Shown: positions 10,500-23,050, numbered from the stretch's first letter. The stretch is DNA of 64,000 bases from Owenia fusiformis (GCA_903813345.2 CAIIXF020000280.1:29364-93363); one strand, 5' to 3'. Notes: generated by a model from the sequence alone, not told the origin. A program made the numbers and translations.

Positions 10500-12776
10500 G
10501 TAAACAAAATGTTTTAAAGTGTATTGATGTTTTTTGGATGAAAAACATAAGCGAAATTCATGAAAAAAATCCCCCGATTCATTCTACAAACAACTCGCCC
10601 CCCTTTGGTAAAATCCTTATCTTGGAAAAAACAGCAGTGTATTTCATCTATTTCAACCGTCAATATTTTATTATCATATTATCATATCCTATTCTATATT
10701 ACATTCACAATATTTATATACAACGTATACATATCCTCAGATTATCTTCAGAAATTTCTATACAAAATACTTCGTTGACTTTCCGTTATTTCTTTGTAGA
10801 TGAGGCTGGAAATATTAATTTTGTTATTGATAAACATTATGTTATGGACATTTCTATAACGATAAAGCAGAAAAATCAAAATTTAATACCTGTACAAATA
10901 TTTTTATGTGAAGGCCGTCGAGAAATGCTAATTCTGTCACTAGAAAAACATTTCTCACCGATAAATTTCTTTATGTTTTATTTCTATGCTGGTGTAAATG
11001 CAAATTATGGTTGCCGCTATAGCAATTTCTTAGGGATTAAGGCCGATAAATAAAAATCGAAATTTCTATGCGGGTGTAAATGTAAATTATGGTTGCAGTA
11101 TAGGAATTAATTTGAAGCTAAGATCGATAAATTAAAATCGAAACGCTGTATAGAAATTTCTATGTGGCGTAGAATAAAATAACTCTGTATAGAATCTATA
11201 TGGCCATAAAATAATAATCCTGTCTCCTGTATAGACATTTCTATGCGGGTGTAGTAAAATTATTTAATTCAGTTACTCAATGAAATGTCTGATAAAATGT
11301 GGTACTAGTGTCAACTACAAAAACGTAAAGTCGGTGGGTTAACTACATTTGGACTTCACTTCATGATGCAAATGTCCCCTTTGCATGGAAGTATCCTGGG
11401 GTTTTTGAAACAATTTTATCTAAAAACACAAGTTAGATGGCGCTTTATATTGGAAACAAACACATTTTTCAAAATTGCTGACAAATATACAATGGCGACT
11501 ATATCTTTGCTTCTATGCATGCTATAATGATAATATTGGTGCCTAAATCTACATTTTTTGTGGGTGTAGAATTCATTTAATAAGGTTTAGAGTCTTGAAA
11601 ATTAAGGACAATCACTTTTGCCGGAAATATAACTAAGATGGTATTTTCACTTGTAGAATCCATTTAATACGGTGTCTTTAATAATAAATACCTTTTATTG
11701 TAAAGGATTGGTATCGATGTGGCCAAGGTCTTTCAACTAACATTGTTTTCTTTTAAATCAATTATCGAAAACATCCTGTTAAACACGGTCATTTATGTAA
11801 TCGTCGCTGATTGACAACAATTAAATGTTAGAATTGTATAAACATATTTTTTAAAACTGTTTTATTTTTGTTAACAATTTTTAATTTTAGTGCGATTGTT
11901 TTTTGTTCCTTTCTACCAATTATTGGGAATGAAATGATATATCTTTTTGAAACATGTTGGAACAAGATTATAGTTATACAAATAAAAATGTGGTTGATTT
12001 TACAAAACGTATTCAAAAATTAAAACAATAACCCCAAATAAAGATATTTTATTGCATTTACAAGATACTTGTTTCCAACAAAACTTTCCTTTGTTAAATT
12101 ACAATATTGAGAGGCCTCAACAACTTTTGAAAAATATGCATTTCTCAAAGGGCCACCGAAAATATAACAAAGATGAAACCTTCGCATCTGTGCATGCAGT
12201 GATATAACGGAGCGATATAACTACTGTCAAAATCAATATTTAAAGCATCGATTTGGATTTCAAGTCTTGTCAAATAATAATAGTTTTCACTTAAAATGAT
12301 GGGTATCGATATGGAGAACGCAATTCAACCTTTTTTCTCTGAAACTAGTAATCCAAAAATATGAAAAAATTAGACAGCAACAATGCAATAGTCATCTTTT
12401 CAGTTGTACCAATTTAAGTTGATAAAACTTTACCAATTTTTTATATAATTTTTTTAATAGACCCATCAAACACAGAATTCTCTTTTTGCTACGAATTTGG
12501 GGGAACTTTATTAATAGTTTTCCGAAGCTGGTTTGAACAAACTAAGATACACATATGCTTTGTAATCATCTCAATATCCTAGTTAATTAAGGACAGTTTG
12601 GTTAAATTAAGATAAGTGTCGAAAAAGTATCCAACATTATCCAAAACCTTGGATTTAATGAAATTATTCAGCAGTTGTGTTGAATTATTTTATAACTTTT
12701 GTGTATAGAGCGCTACTCAATGCGTGGTTAATGCGTGGTTTCAATTTAAAGAAATTACTCATCAACAACAGTTGAG
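10500..12776. other. AT-rich repeat-derived DNA, no gene
   Basis: Holds the tandem units at 10975-11262 and two related fragments at 11700-11825 and 12295-12350 (gg-tatcgatatgg, then acacggtc-tttatgtaatc in the longer one). A third relative lies at 37590-37720. A 171-codon frame at 10538 is low-complexity and not accepted as a gene. Confidence 0.5.
10975..11262 (+). repeat. Imperfect tandem repeat, about 80-95 bp
   Basis: The landmark atttctatgcgggtgtaaat recurs near 10980, 11063, 11157 and 11237 with decay. The first two units also share aattatggttgc and gataaa-aaaatcga. Confidence 0.6.
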
Positions 12777-12806
12777 ATGTCTATGTCTATGTCTATGTCT
12801 ATGTCA
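12777..12806 (-). repeat. LINE 3' terminal hexamer repeat
   Basis: Minus strand reads acatag repeated four to five times, abutting the LINE 3' UTR. This is consistent with a CR1-type template tail. Confidence 0.75.
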
Positions 12807-13086
12807 ATAATCTGCAAAAGGCTAATAAGCCCATATAAAGCAGATATATAATTTAACAGTGATAGAATTTGAATAGAATATAATTTAAAACTTTAACATT
12901 TAAAAATAGATCTATGGTTTGCAACTCATTAAAATGGAAAGGAACTTTCCTTATGTTGAAATACCCTGGGGTGACTGTCAGGCTACCGCGTTGACATCAC
13001 CCCTCTTTACCAGTAGTGCAGGCTTGTTGCTGTGCACTGGGGACCTTTTACATTAAAACATAGATCTATATTAAAAACACACCTAT

Positions 13087-13254
13087 TTAATTGCAGTTAT
13101 TGACATAGGCATAGTATGATGATTTAAAACTACTTAGACTGTCAGAGTCTAAGATGTCACCAGGTAGAGTGTTCCATTTAGCTATTGTCCTAGGGAAATA
13201 GCTAAATTTGTATACATCCGTTCTAGTTGATGGTTGTATGAACTTAGAAGGATG
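13087..13254 (-). pseudogene. C-terminal tail of the LINE ORF beyond a premature stop
   Basis: In-frame continuation after the TAA at 13255-13257. It carries the conserved F-x-R-T-I-A-K-W-N-x-L-P motif and a final stop at 13087-13089. There is no frameshift, so a single substitution separates it from the main frame. Confidence 0.75.
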
Positions 13255-16200
13255 TTACAGCCTGGTGTTGGTATTGATCTGTTGGCGGAAGTATGGAGGC
13301 ACGTCGATGGCTGCTAGGTTTTGCTTTCCTTTGTAGAAAAGGAAAACTCTAGCAGCCTCTCGACGCTCCTTCAGTGGCTCCCACTGTAGGTCTTGAAGAG
13401 CTTTGGTGACGCAGCCTGGTTCCCTTGAGTGACATTTGGTTACAAACCTTGCTGCTCTTCTCTGTACCTGTTCCAACATATCAATATCTTTTTGTCGGTA
13501 TGGATCCCATGCCGAACTGGCATACTCTAAATTAGGGCGGACAAGTGACTTATACGCCTGAGCCTTCACGTTTTCAGGGCATTGATGGAGGTTGCGCCTG
13601 AGAAATCCAAGCATCTTATTGGCTTTGGATACAATAGTTTGAATATGTGTAGTCCAGCGTAAGTTGTTTGTGATGTCAATACCTAGGTATGGGATGTGTG
13701 TTACCGCCTTAAGGTTTTCCCCCAGCATGGTGTAATTGTGAATGATAGGGGATTTACCTTTGTGAATATTTAGCACATAGCATTTTGATGGATGGAATTT
13801 CATTTGCCATGTTGATGCCCAGGAGACCAGTTTATCTAGATTCTCCTGTAGTGTTAATGCATCTTGCTTGCTTTCGACTGTCATGAATAAAAGGCTGTCG
13901 TCAGCAAATAGTTTAAGACTGGCTGAGGATGATAGGTTGTTGCCCATATCATTGATATAAACAAGGAAACAGAGTGGTCCAAGAACTGTTCCTTGAGGAA
14001 CTCCTGATTTTACTGGAGTTTTTGAACTTGATTCACCATCGAGCACTACCTGTTGTGATCTTCCCACAAGCCAGGATCTGAACCAGTTCAAGTTATTATT
14101 GCGAATTCCATAATAGTCGAGTTTGAGCAAGAGGCGTTCGTGAGCCACCGTGTCAAACGCTTTGGAAAAGTCTAATACCAACATGTCTGTTTGTTTATTG
14201 TTGTCGAGGGCCCGAGCTATATTCTCTATTGTATTGACAAGTTGGGTTTCACATGAGTGCTTTGACCTGAATCCATGTTGGAAATGTACTAGAATTTCAT
14301 AGAGGTCAAAATGGGCCATAACATGATGGAATATAATATGTTCCATTATTTTACATGGAACTGACGTCAGAGATACAGGCCTGTAATTCACAGCCTCATC
14401 TCTGCGTCCCTTTTTGTAGATAGCAGTAACATTGGCATGTTTCCAGTCCATAGGCACTAAGCCTTCATCGATAGACTGTTGAAAAATTATTTGAAGGAAT
14501 GGTGATATGCTGTCACTGCATTCCTTCAGGACCCTGGTCGGAATAAGATCGGGTCCAGTGGCTTTTGATGGATTTAGGCCAGTTAGCAATTTATGAATTC
14601 CTTTTGTTGAAATTTTGATATTTGGCATTTCAGGAATTTGACTAGGTACCATTGTCGGTAGAGTTGCATTCTCATCTGTGAATACAGAATTGTATTGGTC
14701 ATTGAGGATGTTTGCTTTCTGGGCGGCGTTTGTTATTTCGTCGCCATCTTTGTTACGAAGCACGCTGATACCTGATGCATCTTTGCGTTTAGACTTTATG
14801 TAGCTCCAGAAGCGTTTGGTAATGCCTTTGTGCTGAACATTCTCATTTATGATTTCGCTTTCATCAATGTCGAGCAGATCGTTGATGTAGCGTTGATGTT
14901 CTTTACGAATTTCACTATGGATTAATTTCCGTAGTGATTTGTATTTATGCCAATGATGAGGTTCATTTGAACGTTTGGCAACATTATATCGTCTTTGTTT
15001 CTGTCGGATCATTCTTAGTATCCTGGTGGTAGTCCAGGGTACTTTGTATTTCCCGCTAAGAGTTTTACTTGGAATATGCTCATTGATTGACGATATTAAT
15101 GTAGATTTGAAGGAGGACCAGTTGTCTTCAACTGATCTACTTTCAGAGTTCTCTTTGAATTCGCTGAACTTAGATCGTAGAGTCTCTTCAAGTCCAGTCC
15201 ATTCTGCCCGCTTGTATATGTGGACCTTACGAGGCTTCTTTTTCTGAATTTTCATTTTTAGGTTTATATCACATAGGACTGCCTCATGATCACTCATGCC
15301 CGGAACCACCGAGATTCTTTCTGCGAGGTTTGGGCATGTAGTGAATACTAAGTCAAGGATGTTATTTTGTCTAGTTGGTTCCTTGACTAGTTGGGTTAGG
15401 CCATGATCATCAGTTATTGTAATCATCTTCTCATTAAGATCATTAGAATATTGAGAATTAGGCCTGATAGTTCCATTCTCCCAATCGATGTCTGGTAAGT
15501 TGAAGTCACCACATAGGAAGATATTCTTCATATGTGTATTACCATTAGCATATAGTTTATCGAGGGATGTTTGGAGCGAGTCCAAAGCACCAGTATCGTT
15601 GTTTGGTTGACGATAGAAGGATCCAAACAGTATGTCCCCATTAGATAGAGATGCTTTGGACCATATGATTTCGCAATCAGCCGTCGCTTCATATTCGACT
15701 GATATGAAGTCACTTTTGACTGCGATAAGGACGCCGCCAGCACCTTTCTTACGGTCCTTCCTATATGGAGGTGGGCTAAGGTAGTCTTGACCGAATATCC
15801 ATTTGCTGTCGACGGTGTTGTCCAGGTGAGTCTCACAGCCTATGATGACATCTGGCTTGTGGGTTTCAATTAGTTGTTGAAGGTGTAGTTGCTTCTCATG
15901 ACTAATTAGACTGCGGAAGTTGACAGACATGAGGCGAACCTGGTTTCGCCTCTTTCGTGCAGTCGGCCTCGGTGTTTCTGATTCAGTAGAATCAGATGAT
16001 GATGACGAATCGTCAAGATCAGAGAGAGCGCTGAAGGAGTTTGTTACCGAGGAATGAGAGAGAGTGGAGTCATTGAAGAAGCTGTTGGAAAAATTAGGTA
16101 GGGCACATCCAGGACAGATCCAGCTGAAACTGCCTGCGTCGAGAAAAACATTGTACTCAGCAGGGGAAACATTGCCACATTTGATGTGTACCCATGTGCC

Positions 16201-16503
16201 GCATTCATCGCATTCAAGGGCACGATGATTCTTGGCAACTGCTTTCTGGCACATACCGCAGGGAAATTTAACAGGACCTGGGTTTGGGTGGATATCACCA
16301 TTAGGAATGAGACATAGGAAAAGCAGTGGTGTGGACGATTTCTTGTGAAGGATTCCACGAGAGCCAACAATCTTATGGAAACGTCGAAGTTGCATCAGCT
16401 GTGTGTATGACTCTGTTGAAGGTAAGTGGTTTCCATCACAGAAAAATGACTGGACTGCGAAAACAAAGCAGAGAAGGAGCAATCCATAACCTTGGAAACC
16501 CAT
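13255..16503 (-). CDS. LINE PHD-endonuclease-reverse transcriptase polyprotein
   Basis: 1082 codons from the ATG at 16503. Residues 4-22 are hydrophobic and signal-peptide-like. A D-I-H-P-N-P-G-P motif lies at 70-77. Residues 82-133 form a PHD finger with C4HC3 spacing (C82, C85, C98, C101, H106, C109, C130, C133). An acidic Ser-rich linker leads to an apurinic-type endonuclease: S-V-N-F, C-E-T-H, GDFN at 332-335 and SDH at 404-406. The reverse transcriptase follows, with K-K-G-R, NYRPVSLTS, D-F-S-K-A-F-D, G-V-P-Q-G-T and catalytic FADD at 866-869. These domains nick target DNA and copy the element RNA in place. The frame ends at a TAA (13255-13257), but the same frame continues 55 codons to the next TAA (13087-13089) through the W-N-x-L-P motif that normally closes such proteins. 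The protein is therefore slightly truncated by a nonsense change. Family call is firm; clade CR1 versus a relative is less so. Confidence 0.9.
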   Translation of the reverse strand: MGFQGYGLLLLCFVFAVQSFFCDGNHLPSTESYTQLMQLRRFHKIVGSRGILHKKSSTPLLFLCLIPNGDIHPNPGPVKFPCGMCQKAVAKNHRALECDECGTWVHIKCGNVSPAEYNVFLDAGSFSWICPGCALPNFSNSFFNDSTLSHSSVTNSFSALSDLDDSSSSSDSTESETPRPTARKRRNQVRLMSVNFRSLISHEKQLHLQQLIETHKPDVIIGCETHLDNTVDSKWIFGQDYLSPPPYRKDRKKGAGGVLIAVKSDFISVEYEATADCEIIWSKASLSNGDILFGSFYRQPNNDTGALDSLQTSLDKLYANGNTHMKNIFLCGDFNLPDIDWENGTIRPNSQYSNDLNEKMITITDDHGLTQLVKEPTRQNNILDLVFTTCPNLAERISVVPGMSDHEAVLCDINLKMKIQKKKPRKVHIYKRAEWTGLEETLRSKFSEFKENSESRSVEDNWSSFKSTLISSINEHIPSKTLSGKYKVPWTTTRILRMIRQKQRRYNVAKRSNEPHHWHKYKSLRKLIHSEIRKEHQRYINDLLDIDESEIINENVQHKGITKRFWSYIKSKRKDASGISVLRNKDGDEITNAAQKANILNDQYNSVFTDENATLPTMVPSQIPEMPNIKISTKGIHKLLTGLNPSKATGPDLIPTRVLKECSDSISPFLQIIFQQSIDEGLVPMDWKHANVTAIYKKGRRDEAVNYRPVSLTSVPCKIMEHIIFHHVMAHFDLYEILVHFQHGFRSKHSCETQLVNTIENIARALDNNKQTDMLVLDFSKAFDTVAHERLLLKLDYYGIRNNNLNWFRSWLVGRSQQVVLDGESSSKTPVKSGVPQGTVLGPLCFLVYINDMGNNLSSSASLKLFADDSLLFMTVESKQDALTLQENLDKLVSWASTWQMKFHPSKCYVLNIHKGKSPIIHNYTMLGENLKAVTHIPYLGIDITNNLRWTTHIQTIVSKANKMLGFLRRNLHQCPENVKAQAYKSLVRPNLEYASSAWDPYRQKDIDMLEQVQRRAARFVTKCHSREPGCVTKALQDLQWEPLKERREAARVFLFYKGKQNLAAIDVPPYFRQQINTNTRL
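16273..16296 (-). other. 2A-like motif DIHPNPGP
   Basis: Eight codons in the LINE ORF, about 70 residues after the start and just before the PHD finger. In 2A sequences the ribosome skips the bond between G and the last P. The H in place of the usual E leaves activity uncertain. Confidence 0.6.
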
Positions 16504-16620
16504 GACGAGTAGGTAGGTAAAATCGCGTTAGCTGAAGATAGGAAAAATTCGCGCAAAAATATGAAAAATACCGCGAAAACCGAAGTTTGAAAAATACGAA
16601 AATTAAAACTGATTTATCCC

Positions 16621-17199
16621 CAAGGGGGTCCTGCTATTATTTAAATGTCGTTGATTATTAAAAGTTAGTATGTAAGTTATTAAAATCGAGAGGTTTTATC
16701 CAGAATAAATTAGAATTGCGCAGGTAATCTATGTAATTATGATTTAATTTTCGTAAGAGAGAAGAAAACATCCGCCATAAATGACGCATGCGCACTTTGT
16801 TGCGCGCTTTGTTGATGTCACTGAAAATCTATCTATTTATCATTTATGCTCGTTTGAGAGCAACGAAGTAGAATTAAAATTCAACACGTTTGAAATTAGA
16901 GTTGAATTATTTTATTTCCGGTTGATATAACGTCTTAGCGTTAGTGAAATCGAACGCGATTTCAACTGATTGGATAACATGATGTGATCATGAGTAGGTT
17001 ATGTGAGTGGATGCACGATTGGATCGTGTTATTCTGCGAGTAGCAACCGAAGCGTTTTAGCATGATGCGTCTATTTTTGGTGCATTCGGTCTTTATCATT
17101 TAGCCCTTGTTATATGCTTATATTGATACCTAAATATACGATGAACAGAGGATGCATGTACTGCAATACCGTCAATGTGTTTCTACATTGGATTGATAC
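16621..17199. other. No gene; possible LINE promoter motifs
   Basis: Near 16770-16795 the minus strand has an atggcgg (YY1-like) core and, beside it, a gcatgcgc (NRF1-like) core. These would lie upstream of the LINE. Otherwise nothing is recognised. Confidence 0.25.
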
Positions 17200-17678
17200 C
17201 AGGCCTGTCAACTTGGGAACACCTAACATGAGTGACTTGGAAATGTTGAACACCTCCCCTCAAAATGTGGACACCTTGGTCCAAATCTGAACACCTTGAT
17301 CCACATTTTGAACACCTTGGTTTAAATTTTATTACATCTTACCAAATTTTTAACACCTCAAATTTTTCGCGCTCGCTACGCTCGCGTTTCAAAAATCCCT
17401 CAACGGGGGGGGGGGGGGGGCACGAAATGCGTGACATATACGTAATTCGCGTGAAAAGTCCGAACGAAATGCGTACGTTTTTTTCCGGCGTTCGTATTTT
17501 TGCTGTGTAGACGATCTTCTTTAGAAATTTTTCTACAGATATATTTTTGCTTGACAATTACCAGGTAAAATGCGTATTTGCGTGACATTTTCTGTCACGC
17601 AAAAATAACTGGCGTGACTTCAAATTCTTCAGCAAATGCGTGACAAATACGCAAATTGCGGGACAGTTGACAGGCCTG
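17200..17678. mobile_element. MITE with 14-bp perfect termini caggcctgtcaact
   Basis: Begins caggcctgtcaact (17200) and ends with the exact inverse (17665-17678). The flanks share tgatac (17194-17199 and 17680-17685), a likely target duplication. The interior holds repeated aacacct phrases, cgcgctcgctacgctcgcg, a long G run and many cgtgac/gtcacgc words. It has no gene. Confidence 0.75.
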
Positions 17679-19959
17679 CTGATACTCATCTTTCGTGCTG
17701 ATGCAGTAAGAAAACGCCAACGATTTGGCAAGGGTAAGACGTAGTTTATATTGAAACAAGTAATCTTTTGCAATTTCGTAAGGTTTAGAAAAGATAGAAA
17801 AGATTGTTGTACCTTTTATGAAAATGCTCTGCATAAACGATTTAAACGATTTTATACATGTAAACCCGAAAAGTGACCATGTGATCGTTTGAGTTCCAGT
17901 AACATCGAAAGATGCGACGCTACCCGAGAGGTGCGCCGGTGCATGAGAAGAAGTAACGCTGAGGGCCAATGTTTGGATTGTGAGTAACGCTAAACAAGGA
18001 GGGTTCAGCAATGAATAAGATAAGTAGTTGTTAACAGATTTGCTTAGTATATCAAATATCCTTTTTTAATGTAAGGATACTGGGTTTTGCTAAACATATT
18101 TAGATTGGTCATAGGTGCAGGAGCACTAAAGATTGCAAGATCTATTGTTCAGTCACGGAGGCTCAAACAGTTAATGTTGATAGATGCAAAAAGGTTACTA
18201 GAATATTTTTAATTTGCATGTTCATAAATAGCTTTTTTGCTTAAAATATCGGGGAGCGATATCTTTGAATACTGGTTATGTGAAATAGAAGTGAAATGCT
18301 GGTCTATAAAAGTGCATTGTATAATATCAGCATTTTAAGTTTACTAATAAGGTGTTTATACCAACATTTTGGTCTATTATCTCTGTTTATAACATTAATG
18401 AATAGGGTGGTTATCTTTGATGGTATGTTGTGAATCGATACATGGGTAGTCGGATTCAGACATATGCTTGGTACGCATACTTTACAATAATGGTTGTATT
18501 TGCTTACTTTTCGTCTTTAACACTCTTGTTTTCGATTTGTTTGAAAATCGATCGATACTTTTCTAAAGCGATTAGAAGATTTTGAATAAATACTTAAATA
18601 GTCTGATTAGGCAGGTGAATTGATTTCCCGAATATAATCATTTAGGTTTAAAACCTGGACTATTTTTTACACAACGAGAAACACTATATAATAAACATCA
18701 ATACGACGAGATAATAGATTTATTATCCAAATTGAATAATAACTAATAAGATCTGTTACTGCTGAATAACATTCTGCTGAATAACATTTGTTATTAATCA
18801 TATAGAAATGTCTTATCCGAACAGCTTACATGTATTAACAATTTTACATATCTAATTAGCTAAGTAAATAAACATGCGTCGACACAGTCGCAGTTGACTA
18901 TGAAAAGTTCAATCATCAATCTTATTTTTATTTTCTTGATTTAAAGATTTATTATGTTTAAAAAAGAAAATGTTTGATTTTTAAGTTCAACCTTTAATTC
19001 TTATTATCAAGAACGCGCATGCAAATTCGCCAACCATGTACATTGCTTGCAGTCTGCGCAATTTAATGTAAATCATTGTATATTTTTCGATATACTGTAA
19101 TACTATTCATTATTTGTAAAATTGAACCGAATATAATCTAAAATTAATCAGCTTTAAATACATTATATGTCATAAAAGTTGCCTTAAAACAATACAATTC
19201 GTGCGTTTGTAAATGCTCTAAAGCCCCGCTAGTATATGAACGAATCCTAAATAGAAATGAGTAAAATTCGTTCCCATTAGTGTGTACACGTTCTACACCG
19301 AGACTTCTCCTTTAAATCAAATCAGTCCACCAGTATGAGTTAAGAATGGACAGAGGGACGGATGGCTTCATTCAATGGGATAATTAAGATATTTCAAAAC
19401 CAGTGTCATTCTTCTATGCATACATCACTCCAATCATAAAATAAAACAAGCTGTTTATTTTAAAACTATTCTTTACGAATTTATGATAAGTGTATAATGT
19501 TCAATCATACAAATCGCAGTCAGTGATTGTTCTCTACACTCACCCCTCCCCTTCCTGACATGAACTATTTTGTAAAACCATTGACAGTGTGGAAAGGATT
19601 CTTACACTCGAGTGTCAAGGGGGGGGGGGGCAGTTACAGAAATATACAAGGCGATGGTTCAAATTGGACAATTTTCAATACTGTTCAACATGGTGAAAAC
19701 TTCACGTTTTTAAAGAATGCTTGCCCGGCGAGTGGTTTGCTCTGGATTGCGAGAGAACAAAAACTTTGAGTTAGGATTTTTCCTAATACTATCATTAATC
19801 TAAACAACTTTTTAAACCGTCTCTGACTACATATCATGCCAATTAATACCATTATTGTGTTGACAGGATTAAATATGATATCTATGGAATTATAATTTAA
19901 TGAACTCAATAGTCTAAATGATAATAAGTTCATAATTTAGTCTTGGTTGACTAGTCTTG
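17679..19959. other. No recognised gene
   Basis: AT-rich, with a G run near 19620-19630. Short frames show no domain. Confidence 0.4.
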
Positions 19960-20280
19960 CATCATCAGAGTTGGATTGCAAATACCTCCCTAAATCAAAT
20001 ATTTAAAATTTACAAATTTACTAGTGTACCGGGTGGGGAAACAAGTCTCCATCCAACCACTAAAGTTTAAATATACTATATACTTTAGTGTCCCGTGAAT
20101 CTTAGACAATAGTGAAGTTAAGCGGTACAATCATTGGAGTGTTAATTAATCGGAATGCAAGTTTGATTTAAAATAACTCCTTTGGATCAAATATTTAAAT
20201 TCTACTAGAATGCGGGGAGTGGAAACAAGTCTCCATTCAAGCACTAAATATCAAAAGAAAGATTTCAGTACCCCTTAACT
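19960..20280 (+). repeat. Direct duplication of about 185 bp
   Basis: Two decayed copies share ttggattgcaa/cggaatgcaa, aaatcaaatatttaaa, then aaacaagtctccatcca and cactaaa. They begin near 19970 and 20150. Confidence 0.6.
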
Positions 20281-20447
20281 TCACTCCCGGACTTCACTAT
20301 TCACCACCACCCCTCCCTCTTCCCCAAGTATCCCTTATGACCCCAGAATGTTCGTTTCTGTGCCCCCCCCCCCCCCGTCCATGGCCAGTAAGTAATCTAT
20401 GTGTATATTGGCTCCCTCCCAAAGGTGGGAAAACCAAATGCAGGCAT

Positions 20448-20725
20448 CAGGCCTGTCAACTGTCCCGCAATTTGCGTATTTGTCACGCATTTGCTGAAGA
20501 ATTTGAAGTCACGCCAATTATTTTTGCGTGACACAAAATGTCACGCAAATACGCATTTTACCTGGTAATTGTCAAGCAAAAAAATTTCTGTAGAAAAATT
20601 TCTAAAAAAGTTTGTCTACACAGCAAAAATACGAACGCCGAAAAAAAAACGTACGCATTTCGTTCGGACTTTTCACCCGAATCACTAATATGTCACGCAT
20701 TCCGTCCCGAAAATGTTCGTACCTA
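20448..20725 (+). mobile_element. Truncated, inverted copy of the 17200 MITE
   Basis: Starts caggcctgtcaactgtcccg and follows the reverse complement of the MITE at 17200-17678 for about 275 bp at roughly 90% identity by eye. The other terminus is missing. The two copies face each other 2.8 kb apart. Confidence 0.75.
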
Positions 20726-22367
20726 CGGGGATATTGCTGGAGCTTGAATAACAAATAAAAGGCATGTTCTTATTTCTGTATTCTGACCTTTGATTGTGTA
20801 TTAAGTTAAGCTGCACGCCAAACGTTAAGATTGTTAAAACGCTTAAAATAAAATTTTATTCCTCTCAATTTACATAAAAATGAAACATATTAGATTCGAA
20901 TCTCAGTCACACCAGCACCACTGGTCAACGGAAGTACAAATATCTATATTAATCAAATGTCTGAGAATTTGATAACTGTCTGGGATCCAATGTTAAATTT
21001 TATTGAAGCAAACTAAGAAAAGTATAAAGATGAATTTTAAACGTTTAGAGGGAAAAGTCAAATATGCATTGTAGCCCTAAAAATAATTCATTAAAGTGTC
21101 GTACACATTTATAACATTATATAAATAAAACAAATAAAGCACAACCCTAATGCCCTATAATGAATTATATTATCGGCGCTAAACGGCCCTTGCAATAAAA
21201 ACGCATCGAAGCAGGGAATGCTTGGAAAATTCTTCCGAGACTGACTTTTCAAAAATGTTTATATGATGATTGCGTTTGCTTCTCACGAGTTCATTGAAAC
21301 GTTCAGTCGTAAAACTTTAGAGATCAAAAGACTAATTAGGCACCTGATTGCGAAAGTTTGATTGCATTTCGATCGCCGGGATTTTACAAACGTATTGTTT
21401 AAGTAGCGATCGTGTTCTTGGAATCTTGATAACTTCCTATTTTAAGTTTTGGGTTGTAAGCAATGAGTATGTCGGACTTTCTCAAGTCCACATAATGAAA
21501 CAATATCCCTTTATATTAGTCCAATCGGAATTTGCATAAACATACCAGTTTTATATTGCAAAAAGAACTGTAATTAATAGCCTACATAAAAGCATCATGC
21601 TACATAAAACATTAAAGCATATATAAAGCCTATTGTTATCGCACCCATCGCACCCCCCCCCCCCCCCTCCTGGCTACGCCTATGGATATTTATGCAACTT
21701 TCACGTTTACCCCGCGCCCTAATAATTCTTGCGCCCCCTCTAAATATCAGACCCGTCAGGCGTTGAGGCATTGATCAGGATACCCTGACTCCCAAGCTGT
21801 GCGACTTCTGGCAACCGCTACACCTATATTCCCGGGGAAAACGCTTTTAGAAAAATTGTCAAATATGGTCGTGTGTGGGCAAACACCGAGGAGGAGGACA
21901 GGGGTGCGTGCATTGTGTGCGACCCTTCATCAGTTGTGTACCTTATTTTTTTATGAATTTCTTCCGAATAGTTATGCTAGAGGGGTTCTGATATTTATTT
22001 CTGTTTTCAAATGAAATAATTTCACCCTTGCCCGACTGACTTGTAGATAATGCACGAATCAAATAGCATGGGGATCAGATAATCAGATTGATTCGTATTT
22101 TCGCAATCAGATGAATTAACTTATTGTTTTCTCTGATTAAAAGGCGGTTTGGAGCTACTTTTACAGGATTTGTAAATTCGCAATCAGACTGGCTTATTTT
22201 AATATTTAGTCAGTGCAAGAGGGGGGGGGACTATAAAGTAGAAAATTGTTTTGATTTCGACACTAACTGAATAATTTATCACAATTGTTAAATAAGCAAA
22301 CAGAAACAGGTTTAAAAATGAGAATAGAGGCAAAAAGTCTATACATAAAATGTAATTAAAACCCGGG
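20726..22367. other. No gene; isolated gtagccagg-type MITE end near 21650
   Basis: A C run followed by ctcctggctacgcctatgg near 21650-21685 matches the terminal motif of the MITEs at 24752 and 42673. Its partner end is absent. Otherwise nothing is recognised. Confidence 0.4.
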
Positions 22368-23050
22368 AATTAAAAGCAATTTTAGACTGTAAGATGATCT
22401 CTTCTGTAATCAAGGTGATGTTGGTACACTTCCGCCGTTAGAAAAACAAAGACTAAGACAAAGACTATATAGCAATTAATCCTTTTGTAATCATTAAATG
22501 TTAGATTCTTATTATTTTGTTGGACAATGTTCAGACTTCTGACCAAGATTAAATCATTTATGTTTGTATTTAAAAAATAGTATTTCAATCAGACAGACGC
22601 TCTAATGAGTTAGAAAAATACATTTGTCCATTTCCTCTCAAGAAGTTTTCAAAGGTAATCAAGTCGATTTGTTTGAGTGTTTAGCATTGTTTTTCATAAC
22701 TTGACGCTTCCATGAACAGAATGACTTTGAAATGAGTTTTTATAATTTTAGCTTTTATACGGACATGCTTATTGTATATTTCTATATGAACGTTGTAGTT
22801 ATGTGGTGTAACATCGCCCCCCCCCCCCCAAATTACAGGTATACAAATTTTGGTCGGAATGCATTAACTTGCAATTAAAAGCAATTTTAGACTGTTAGAT
22901 GATCTCTTATGTAATCTAGGTGATGTTGGTACACTTCCGCATTTAAGAAAACAAAGACTAAAACAAAGAGAACTAAGCAATTAATCCTTTTGTTATCATT
23001 AAATGTTAGATTCTTTTTTTTATTGGACAATATTAAGACTTCTGTCTGCG
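22368..23050 (+). repeat. Direct repeat pair of about 178 bp, 506 bp apart
   Basis: 22368-22545 and 22874-23050 share about 90% identity, for example aattaaaagcaattttagac and ggtgatgttggtacacttcc. A C run at 22808 lies between them. Confidence 0.8.

Larger units (their letters stand above)
12777..16620 (-). mobile_element. CR1/Jockey-type LINE, near full length
   Basis: Minus-strand element with one long ORF (start 16503), a 3' untranslated region of about 280 bp, and a tail of four to five (CATAGA) hexamers at 12777-12806. Short tandem-repeat tails instead of poly(A) are typical of CR1-group LINEs. The 5' limit near 16620 is a guess. No target-site duplication was found. Confidence 0.75.

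Noticed and set aside
10538-11053. 171-codon plus frame
   Set aside because: Low-complexity I/F/Y-rich translation of AT-rich DNA that runs into a tandem repeat; no domain.
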